From: Candidatus Neomicrothrix sp. UBA7884
GTDB lineage: Bacteria > Actinomycetota > Acidimicrobiia > Acidimicrobiales > MedAcidi-G1
Direction of reading: 5' to 3'
Length of the DNA: 16,027 bases
NCBI GenBank assembly: GCA_002501135.1
Contig: DLRQ01000017.1
Coordinates: forward strand, 1 to 16,027
Position numbers and translations under genes: made by a program. Shown one piece after another: positions 1 through 6,498 of this stretch; within the stretch, counting starts at the first letter, position 1, and each line of letters begins with the position of its first letter. The notes beneath the pieces were generated by a model that ran no database searches, was not told the DNA's origin, and saw nothing but the letters and a program-made list of their open reading frames with translations.

Positions 1-8
1 CGACGCAT
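1..8 (-). CDS. 5' end of an unidentified gene (partial)
   Basis: An ATG on the minus strand at 8-6 starts a reading frame that leaves the window after Met-Arg. It is preceded at a 7-nt spacing by a strong Shine-Dalgarno sequence (GGAGGGG, minus strand of 16-22), which is why it is called a start. It lies 123 bp downstream of thiQ on the same strand, so it could be a further operon member or have its own promoter in the gap. The product cannot be inferred from two codons. Confidence 0.5.
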
Positions 9-15
9 AGTCAAT

Positions 16-22
16 CCCCTCC
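16..22 (-). promoter_or_regulatory. Shine-Dalgarno site of the gene starting at 8
   Basis: GGAGGGG on the minus strand lies 7 nt before an ATG. This is close to an ideal anti-16S match and among the strongest ribosome binding sites in the window. It is the main evidence for the truncated gene at the left edge. Confidence 0.55.
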
Positions 23-30
23 AGATAGTT

Positions 31-55
31 GTCACTATGGCGTGACGACGGTCAC
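31..55. repeat. Alternating GTCAC/GTGAC inverted repeats (possible operator)
   Basis: GTCAC at 31-35, GTGAC at 42-46 and GTCAC at 51-55 form two overlapping inverted repeats, with 6-nt and 4-nt spacers. They sit 23-47 bp upstream of the minus-strand start at position 8, where an operator or mRNA hairpin would act. The rest of the 123-bp thiQ/next-gene gap holds a TTGACA (minus strand, 113-108) without a convincing -10 partner, and no clear terminator for thiQ. Function is inferred only from position and symmetry. Confidence 0.3.
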
Positions 56-130
56 ATCGCCACGAGACCGCAATCCTGCTCGTTCTCGTCGCACAAGGCA
101 AATTCAGTGTCAAGTGCCTGTTCAGGATGC

Positions 131-1114
131 CTACGTGACCAGTGGGATGACCGGGTCCGACCCGATGGTCAACCGAACCCCGGAGCCCACGGGAACGGCC
201 TCTGGCGCGGGAATCAGGATCTCCATGTCCCCGACGGCAATGCGCAGGTGAAACCGGCCGCCACGAAATGAGGACCCGACAACCGTGGCCTCGATACCAT
301 CCAGACCATGCGAGAGCACCAGTTTGCCGGGTCGCAGCAGCACCGTCCCGGGCCCGTCACCCAGCCGGCCAAGGGCACAGCCACCTGACCGGTCCAACTC
401 AATCAGGTTCTCATGACCGAGACACTGGGCCACATAGGTGCTCACCGGGTCGCTCCAGACCTCGGCAACCGTCCCGATCCGTTGGATCCGGCCCTCGCCC
501 ATGACGGCGATACGGTCGGCCAGGGCGAAAGCCTCGTCGTGGTCGTGGGTTACGTAGATCGATGCCTGACCGAGGCCCCGTAGCAGCACGCCCAGATCAG
601 CCACAAGCCTGTCGCGCAGCGCCCTGTCCAACGACCCGAGAGGTTCGTCCAACATCAGCAACCTGGGTCCGGGAGCCAGCGAGCGTGCCAGGGCCACCCG
701 TTGAGCCTCGCCCCCCGACAGGGTGTCGACACGCCGCTCACCGAATCCGTCCAGTCCCACCAGATCCAGAACCTCGGCCACACGGGCCTCACGTCCCTCG
801 ACCGGCAGACCGGCCACCCGAAGGCCAAAGGCAACGTTCGATGCAACATCCATGTGGGGGAACAGGGCGTGATCCTGAAACACCAGGCCAAAATCGCGCT
901 CGTGTGGTGGTGCTGATGTGAGGTCCTCCTCGGACCACGCCACGTGCCCTCCGGATGCCCGTTCAAGACCTACGATCGTCCGCAGGAGAGTGCTCTTGCC
1001 GCATCCGCTGGGCCCCAGCAGCACCAGGACCTCGCCCTCGGCCACCTCCAGGTCGAGGCCGTCCAACACGAACACCTCACCTAGGACGACCCTGAGTCCC
1101 TCCACCCTCAACAT
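131..1114 (-). CDS. thiQ: Thiamine/TPP ABC transporter ATP-binding protein ThiQ
   Basis: This is the cytoplasmic ATPase that powers uptake of thiamine and its phosphates through ThiP. Numbered from the chosen ATG at 1114, it shows Walker A GPSGCGKS (34-41), Q-loop Gln80, signature LSGGE (132-136), Walker B LLMLDEP (152-158) and the H-loop His at about 190. At 327 residues it is longer than the roughly 230-residue E. coli ThiQ. The extra C-terminal part (about 240-327) resembles the TOBE-type regulatory region of iron and spermidine importers. The start was placed at 1114 because thiP ends one base earlier (TGA-G-ATG) and homology begins here; an upstream GTG at 1141 would add nine residues inside thiP. 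The assignment to thiamine rests on the ThiB partner and the riboswitch, since the ATPase alone would only be called a CUT1/Fbp-like importer subunit. Confidence 0.88.
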   Translation of the reverse strand: MLRVEGLRVVLGEVFVLDGLDLEVAEGEVLVLLGPSGCGKSTLLRTIVGLERASGGHVAWSEEDLTSAPPHERDFGLVFQDHALFPHMDVASNVAFGLRVAGLPVEGREARVAEVLDLVGLDGFGERRVDTLSGGEAQRVALARSLAPGPRLLMLDEPLGSLDRALRDRLVADLGVLLRGLGQASIYVTHDHDEAFALADRIAVMGEGRIQRIGTVAEVWSDPVSTYVAQCLGHENLIELDRSGGCALGRLGDGPGTVLLRPGKLVLSHGLDGIEATVVGSSFRGGRFHLRIAVGDMEILIPAPEAVPVGSGVRLTIGSDPVIPLVT

Positions 1115-1115
1115 C

Positions 1116-2720
1116 TCACAGGTCAGCCCCCGCCGACCCACGCCTCGTCTCGATGGCCAGAACCGAGAACCCCGTGATCACCATCAACACCACGGCCAGA
1201 GCCATCGCCTGGCCCCGCAACTGCTGGCCCGGAGTACCCAACAGACGGAAGAGGGCGAGCGGCGCCGTCAATCGGTCCGGCTGGCGAGGCAGGAAGGAGG
1301 TGGCACCAAACTCGCCCAGCGATACGGCGAACGCGAAGCCGGCACCCACCACGAGAGCCCTCGCTGAAATCGGGAAGTCGATCCGCCGACGGATCACGCC
1401 CGGTGAGGCCCCCAGCACGGCTGCGGCCTCCCGCAGCCGCCGGTCGATGCTCCGAAGCGTCGGCACCAGTGTCCGCATCACGAAAGGCACACCAATCAGG
1501 GCGTGTGCCACTGGTACCAGCCATCGGGATGAGCGCAGGTCAAGAGGCGGCTGGTCCAGGGCGATGAGCATCCCGAACCCGATCGTTACCGCCGATGCCC
1601 CCAGGGGCAGCATCAGGCCCAGGTCGAATACGCGCGAAAGGGCGCGCTGTCCATGCACCACCACGAGCGATGCGAGGCCGCCCACGGTGACAGCCATGGC
1701 GGTAGCCGCTAGTGCGAAGACGAAGGAGTTCACGAGGGCCTCCAGCGCCGTAAGTGGGAGCAGGTCGACCCTCACGGCCAGAGCCCTGTAGTTGTCGAGC
1801 GAGTAGCCGCCGCCGGAGAGAAATGAACGCTCGACCAGCACGGCAACCGGAAGCCCCATCACCAGGCCCAGGAGACCCAGGTTGGCAGCGAGCTCCCACC
1901 GTCCGGCAACGGGCGCCCGGGCCACAACGGTCCTGAGACCTACTGCCCGACGACGCTGCAACCCGTTCCCGACTCCGACCACGGCCAGCACCGCCACCAA
2001 CTGGACGAGTGCCAATGCCGTCGCAGCGCCGAAGTCGCCGCGCCAGACGGAGTGGCGCCAGATCTCGGTCTCGATCGTGGCAATGCCCGGCCCCCCGAGT
2101 AGGAGCACCACCCCAAACGAGGTGAGACAGAAGAGGAACACGATCGAAGCGGCAGCTGCGACGGCAGGCCGGAGCCGGGGCAGGGTCACCATGACAAAGG
2201 TCTGGGCGGGTGAGGCGCCCAGCACCCGTGCCTGCTCCTCGGGACCGGGATCCAGCCCCTCCCAGTACGACCCGACGGTGCGGAGCACCACTGCCAGATT
2301 GAAGAATACATGGGCGATGAGAACCGCCCAGACGGTGTGGGTGAGGCGGAATGAACCGTCGGACATCCCCAACCTGTCGAAGACGGCGAGGAACGCCCCG
2401 CCAACCACGACCGTAGGCAGAACGAACGGCACGGTCGCGAGGGCCCGCACGAGGCGCCGGCCAGCGAACCGGCGTCTCGCAACCAGGTGGGCTCCCGGGA
2501 GGGCCACGACAACGGTCAGGACCGTCGAGACGGCCGCCTGCCAGAGCGTGAACCACGCGACCCCTCTGAAGGTGGCGCTGCCAGGCAGGCCGACCAGATG
2601 CTCGAGGCCTCCGCCTGTGAGGCCGAACCCAAGTATCGAGACCACCGGGTAGATGAAGAAAAGCCCAAGGAAGGCGACCGGGATGCCCACGCAGAGGAAA
2701 CGCGCCAGACGACCCGTCAT
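1116..2720 (-). CDS. thiP: Thiamine/TPP ABC transporter permease ThiP (fused double permease)
   Basis: This integral membrane protein forms the translocation channel of the thiamine importer. Two permease modules are fused in one 534-residue chain, as is usual for ThiP, with about twelve hydrophobic segments. Each half carries an EAA-type loop that docks the ATPase: EEQARVLGASP at about 161-171 and REAAAVLGASP at about 430-440. The second loop is followed by a conserved GEFGATSF stretch. The start is placed at the ATG at 2720, which overlaps the thiB stop (ATGA) and implies translational coupling. A GTG at 2741 would add seven residues but would lie 21 nt further into thiB. No strong Shine-Dalgarno is visible, consistent with coupled translation. 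It is followed one base later by thiQ. Confidence 0.9.
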   Translation of the reverse strand: MTGRLARFLCVGIPVAFLGLFFIYPVVSILGFGLTGGGLEHLVGLPGSATFRGVAWFTLWQAAVSTVLTVVVALPGAHLVARRRFAGRRLVRALATVPFVLPTVVVGGAFLAVFDRLGMSDGSFRLTHTVWAVLIAHVFFNLAVVLRTVGSYWEGLDPGPEEQARVLGASPAQTFVMVTLPRLRPAVAAAASIVFLFCLTSFGVVLLLGGPGIATIETEIWRHSVWRGDFGAATALALVQLVAVLAVVGVGNGLQRRRAVGLRTVVARAPVAGRWELAANLGLLGLVMGLPVAVLVERSFLSGGGYSLDNYRALAVRVDLLPLTALEALVNSFVFALAATAMAVTVGGLASLVVVHGQRALSRVFDLGLMLPLGASAVTIGFGMLIALDQPPLDLRSSRWLVPVAHALIGVPFVMRTLVPTLRSIDRRLREAAAVLGASPGVIRRRIDFPISARALVVGAGFAFAVSLGEFGATSFLPRQPDRLTAPLALFRLLGTPGQQLRGQAMALAVVLMVITGFSVLAIETRRGSAGADL

Positions 2721-3805
2721 CGCAGAACCAGGTCGGTCCACCGCTCGGTCCAGTCGTTCCGGTTGGCCTCGATCATGGCCGGATCCAGGACATGGGGGTT
2801 GTCGGGCAGCTTCACGAAATCCACGAACTCGTCAGGCAGGGTCGCCGCCTCGAGTGCCGGGAAGACGAACATGTTGAGCGGGATGTCCTCCTGGAAGGTC
2901 GGCGAGAGCAGGAAGTCGACCAGTGCCTCGGAGGCTGCACGGTTCTCAGTTCCGGCCAGGATCCCAGCAAACTCGACCTGCCTGAAGCAGGTGTCGGTGA
3001 GCACCGCTGTCGGGGGTGAGTCAACCGGCGGGTCGGCGTAGATCACCTCGGCGGGAGGGCTGGAGGCGTAGGACACCACGATCGGTCGGTCCCCTCCGCC
3101 TGCGATGAACTCCCCGTAGTAGGCGTCCTCCCAGCCGGTGGTCACGGAGACGTCGTTGTGTCGAAGCGCTGACCAGTACTCTTCCCAGCCGTCGCCGTAT
3201 TCGGCGATGGTCGCCAGCAGGAAGGCCATTCCCGGTGACGAGGTCTCGGGGTTCTGCACAGCGAGCATCCCCGAGTAGGCGGGATCAACAAGGTCAGCAA
3301 GGCCGGAGGGTTGCGGCAGGTCGTCATCGAAGGCATCAATCCAGTAGTTGACGCACACGTCGCCGAAGTCGATCGGCGTGACCCTGTGCCCGGGATCCAA
3401 GATGAGCGAGGCCGGAACACCCGTCAGGGCAGGTGACTCGTAGGGAGTGAACAGGTCGGCGCCGAGAGCCCGCTGGAGGAAGGTGTTGTCGACTCCGTAG
3501 AGCACGTCACCCAGCGGATCACCGGAGGTCAGGATCGCCGACGCGACGAGCTGCCCCGTGTCACCCAGCCTCTGGACCTCGACTTCGACGCCGCTCTCGG
3601 CGGTGAACTCCCTGAGCGTTCCCTCAGACACCCAGAAGGAGTCGTGGGTCACGAGCGTGACCGTCTGGCCGCTGATCGCCTGCACGCCGGTGGTGGCGCT
3701 GATCGGCACTGTGGAGGAACCGTTACCGGCTCCGCATGCGCCGACGAGTACGGCCGCCAACACGAAGAGCACCGCAGGGGTTGTGGTCTGGTGCAGGAAT
3801 CTCAC
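2717..3805 (-). CDS. thiB: Thiamine/TPP-binding lipoprotein ThiB
   Basis: This is the extracytoplasmic receptor that captures thiamine, TMP or TPP and delivers it to ThiPQ. The 362-residue product begins with a lipoprotein signal peptide with lipobox VGAC (Cys24). The mature part follows the ThiB pattern: TLVTHDSFWVSEG near the start, LGDVLYGVDNTFL, PIDFGDVCVNYW, QNPETSSPG, VTTGWEDAYYGEF, VVSYASSPP and an LSPTFQEDIPLNMFVFP block near the end. The start is the GTG at 3805: it follows AAGGGAG by 5 nt and leads straight into the signal peptide. A longer frame opening with ATG at 3826 lies inside the conserved 3' core of the TPP riboswitch and is rejected. It overlaps thiP by 4 nt. Expression should be repressed when cellular TPP is high. 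Confidence 0.92.
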   Translation of the reverse strand: MRFLHQTTTPAVLFVLAAVLVGACGAGNGSSTVPISATTGVQAISGQTVTLVTHDSFWVSEGTLREFTAESGVEVEVQRLGDTGQLVASAILTSGDPLGDVLYGVDNTFLQRALGADLFTPYESPALTGVPASLILDPGHRVTPIDFGDVCVNYWIDAFDDDLPQPSGLADLVDPAYSGMLAVQNPETSSPGMAFLLATIAEYGDGWEEYWSALRHNDVSVTTGWEDAYYGEFIAGGGDRPIVVSYASSPPAEVIYADPPVDSPPTAVLTDTCFRQVEFAGILAGTENRAASEALVDFLLSPTFQEDIPLNMFVFPALEAATLPDEFVDFVKLPDNPHVLDPAMIEANRNDWTERWTDLVLR

Positions 3806-3810
3806 CGGGT

Positions 3811-3925
3811 CTCCCTTCGCTGGCATTACCCAGAGCAGGTTCGGTACGGGTCGACAGCACCCCCGCCAGAGGCGGTCGCTGCCCTCTCAGCCCGGCACGA
3901 AGGCCCGAGCTCCCCGGCTGGTTGT
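3811..3925 (-). promoter_or_regulatory. TPP riboswitch (THI element) controlling thiB-thiP-thiQ
   Basis: The minus strand contains the THI-box signature in order. P3 is AGCTCGG pairing with CCGGGCT, followed by the pyrimidine-binding CTGAGA (minus strand of 3885-3890). An optional P3a-type hairpin follows (CAGC..CCGCC TCT GGCGG..GCTG), then P2 closed by CGGG/CCCG. GAACCTG and the pyrophosphate-sensing P4/P5 core CTGGGTAATGCCAG come next, ending in CGAAGGGAG. This matches the known TPP aptamer almost base for base. AAGGGAG at the 3' end (3811-3817) is also the thiB Shine-Dalgarno, 5 nt before GTG. There is no separate expression platform and no terminator, so control is most likely direct sequestration of the ribosome binding site. 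The 5' boundary and P1 pairing are not certain. Confidence 0.93.
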
Positions 3926-3933
3926 CGCTGCGG

Positions 3934-3939
3934 AGACTA
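3934..3939 (-). promoter_or_regulatory. Possible -10 element for the riboswitch transcript
   Basis: TAGTCT fits the actinobacterial -10 pattern TANNNT and would place the transcription start near 3927, immediately before the aptamer. The hexamer contains the TAG stop codon of the GH3 gene, so the promoter would overlap the end of the upstream gene. The -35 region (GTGCAC, 18 nt upstream) is weak. The alternative is read-through from the GH3 gene. Confidence 0.3.
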
Positions 3940-6489
3940 CCCGCCGCTGCAACCGAGGTGCACGGGAATGATCTGCCTGATGTCTCTCGACGACGCACCC
4001 AGGCAGATCTCGTAGTCGCCGGGGTCCGCGTACCAGCCCGGTTCCGGACGGTGGCCTGGACCAGCCCTACCTCCGCCTGTCGCCACGGGCAGGCGCGTCG
4101 AACGGTCGGCCCATGTGGGATCGCCGGGGTCGTAGTAGGCAAACGCCCGGTGGCCCAGGCAGATCTCGGCCACCGATTTCTCTCCCGGCTGTAACTCCAC
4201 CTTGGCGAAGCCACGCAGTTCGCGTGGTGGCCGGGCGAGGGCCGGGTCGGTCTCGGACACGTAGCACTGGACGACCTCAGTGGTTGTTCGGTCCCCACTG
4301 TTGGTCAACTCGACAGAGACCACGATCTCGGCACCACCGGCCAGTTCGGCAACGGTCGGCTCACACGACACGACGGCCTCGGCCCAACCGACGGTTCCGT
4401 AACCCAGACCGTGGCCGAACGGGAAGCACGGTTCGATATCCCTTGCGTCGTACCAGCGGTAGCCGACGAACACGCCCTCGCCGTACCTGACCTCGCCGTT
4501 CTCGCCGGGGTAGTTGGTGAATGCCGGGGTGTCCTCGAGCCTGCGGGGCACGGTGGTCGGTAGGCGGCCACCGGGTTCGGCATCGCCGAACAAGACGTCG
4601 ACAAGGGCATCGGCCATCTCCTGACCACCGAACCAGGCCTGGATGACGGCCGACGCCTCGTCGGCCCAGTCCATAGTGACGACCGATCCTGCGTTGACGA
4701 CCACGACAGTCCGGGGGTTGGCCGCCACGACACGACGGATCAGTTCGGGCTGGTCGCCGGGAAGGTCCATGGATCCACGGTCCCTCCCCTCTGTCTCCCA
4801 GTCGTCGTTCGTGCCGACGACGAGGAGCGCCACATCGCTGGCAGCGGCCAGGGCTTCGGCCCTTTCGATGAGGTCACCACCGTCGGGGGGGCGAAGGCCC
4901 ACCTGGGCACCCCTGAACATGAAGGCGCCCTCAGACGAGTACTCCACCACGACTGGAACCGGCACCCCGGCTTCCAGGTGGACCTCGGCTGTAATTTCCT
5001 CGCTGCCAAGGCCGAAGAACGCCTCTCCCTGACCGGGAGGATCGGTCATGCCATCGAGCACCTGCCTACCGTCGAGCAGAACTCTGGCCCGCCCGACCTG
5101 GGCCATTGCCAGGGTGTGCACTCCGGTGAACTCGGGTACGAGCGTGGCCGTGGCACGTGCCGTGAACAGGCCCGAATCAGACATTCCGGGGACGTCACCG
5201 ACCCTCAGGATCCTGCCGTCAGAGCGGCGCTCCACCAGCAACGGGTCGCCTCTCCAGCCGGGTCCGTCGAAGTACTCAACGCTGAATCCACCATCCAGGA
5301 GCCTCGATGGGATCGGCCGAACGGTCCGCTCGGTGAGGGTTCCAGGTTCGTAGGCGACGTCGACGTCGTCGAGGCGGGCTTCGAGGGCATCAAGGGGTGA
5401 TGTGTCGTGCTGGGGAACCAGTGCCGACGACCCCCCACCCATGATCATCGCCGAAGCAGCGTTGGGTCCGATCACAGCGAGGCTGCCCAGCGCACTGGTA
5501 TCCAGCGGCAGGAGACCGTCGTTACAGAGCAGCACCATCGCCTCGGTGGCTGCCCTCCTGGCCAGATCCCTGTGTGCGGGAACATCCAACTCGGCCTCGA
5601 CCCGGTCAAGTGGATCATCGAGGGCGCCGGTTCGCTCCATCAGGGTCAGGAGGCGCAGAACAGAGTCGTCGAGCACCGCCTCGTCCACGTCGCCATCCTC
5701 TACTGCCGACGCGAGATCGGGGCCATAGAACCTTCCCCGACCCGGCATCTCCAGGTGTAGGCCGGCATTTGCCGAAGCCACCGTTGACCTGGTGCCGAAC
5801 CAGTCGCTCACCACGACCCCGTCAAAGCCCCACTCATCTGCGAGGACGTCTGTGAGCATTTCGGCGTTCTCACATGCGTAGGAGCCGTTCACCCTGTTGT
5901 AGGCGGCCATGAGACCCCAGGCGCCGGCCTCTGTCACCGCCATCTCGAAGGGCCTCAGGTAGACCTCGCGCAGCGCCCGTTCGGGCACCACGGAATCGAT
6001 GGTGTTTCGCTCGAACTCGGAATCGTTGGCCACGAAGTGCTTGATCGTCGTACCGACCCCACCCGCCTGAACGCCTGTGATGAAACCGACGGCGATGCTC
6101 CCGGTCAGGTGGGGATCCTCCGAGTAGCACTCGAAGTTCCGGCCGCCGAGAGGAGACCGGTGGATGTTCACCGTCGGGGCCAACAGCACGTGAAAACCCC
6201 TGGCACGGGTCTCCTCTGCAAGCGCCCGACCGAGGGCCTCAACCAGCGCCGGATTCCATGTGGCACCGAGGGCCGACCCACAGGGCAGGCACAGCGCAGG
6301 GGTGCCGGTTCCGAGAAGCCCGGTTCCCCGGGCTCCGTTGGGTCCGTCGGTGACCTTGAGGGCCGGTATGCCCAGCCTGTCGACCGGGTTGACGCTCCAC
6401 ATGTCGCGCCCGGTCATGAGAGCGGCCTTCTCGGCCGTGGTCATCTTCGAGAGAAGTTGTTCGATCCGCGCTGCGGCCCGGTCTGCCAT
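3937..6489 (-). CDS. Glycoside hydrolase family 3 beta-glucosidase with PA14 domain
   Basis: This is a retaining glycosidase that probably releases glucose, or a related sugar, from the non-reducing end of oligosaccharides or glycosides. The 850 residues have the KmBglI/intracellular beta-glucosidase layout: GH3 N-terminal barrel (about 1-300), GH3 C-terminal sandwich (about 319-650) interrupted by a PA14 domain (about 401-535), and a fibronectin III-like tail (about 715-840). Asp229 in VVSDWFG is the expected nucleophile. KHFVAND (150-156) is the substrate-binding KH motif. The acid/base should be Glu565 or Glu567 in WETEGRDR within the C-terminal domain. There is no signal peptide, so action in the cytoplasm on imported sugars is expected. 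The ATG at 6489 is 9 nt after the EF-G2 gene stop, implying co-transcription. Its stop is about 12 nt before the TPP aptamer. Exact substrate cannot be read from sequence. Confidence 0.92.
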   Translation of the reverse strand: MADRAAARIEQLLSKMTTAEKAALMTGRDMWSVNPVDRLGIPALKVTDGPNGARGTGLLGTGTPALCLPCGSALGATWNPALVEALGRALAEETRARGFHVLLAPTVNIHRSPLGGRNFECYSEDPHLTGSIAVGFITGVQAGGVGTTIKHFVANDSEFERNTIDSVVPERALREVYLRPFEMAVTEAGAWGLMAAYNRVNGSYACENAEMLTDVLADEWGFDGVVVSDWFGTRSTVASANAGLHLEMPGRGRFYGPDLASAVEDGDVDEAVLDDSVLRLLTLMERTGALDDPLDRVEAELDVPAHRDLARRAATEAMVLLCNDGLLPLDTSALGSLAVIGPNAASAMIMGGGSSALVPQHDTSPLDALEARLDDVDVAYEPGTLTERTVRPIPSRLLDGGFSVEYFDGPGWRGDPLLVERRSDGRILRVGDVPGMSDSGLFTARATATLVPEFTGVHTLAMAQVGRARVLLDGRQVLDGMTDPPGQGEAFFGLGSEEITAEVHLEAGVPVPVVVEYSSEGAFMFRGAQVGLRPPDGGDLIERAEALAAASDVALLVVGTNDDWETEGRDRGSMDLPGDQPELIRRVVAANPRTVVVVNAGSVVTMDWADEASAVIQAWFGGQEMADALVDVLFGDAEPGGRLPTTVPRRLEDTPAFTNYPGENGEVRYGEGVFVGYRWYDARDIEPCFPFGHGLGYGTVGWAEAVVSCEPTVAELAGGAEIVVSVELTNSGDRTTTEVVQCYVSETDPALARPPRELRGFAKVELQPGEKSVAEICLGHRAFAYYDPGDPTWADRSTRLPVATGGGRAGPGHRPEPGWYADPGDYEICLGASSRDIRQIIPVHLGCSGG

Positions 6490-6498
6490 GGCCGGCGC

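Noticed and set aside
1540..2556. 338-residue minus-strand frame overlapping thiP
   Set aside because: Arg/Gly/Pro-rich frame-shifted shadow of thiP, which has membrane helices and two EAA loops in the other frame.
3806..3826. ATG start of thiB at 3826
   Set aside because: It lies in the GGTAATGCCAG core of the TPP aptamer, and the encoded PAKGDP precedes the signal peptide without an SD; the GTG at 3805 has AAGGGAG at proper spacing.
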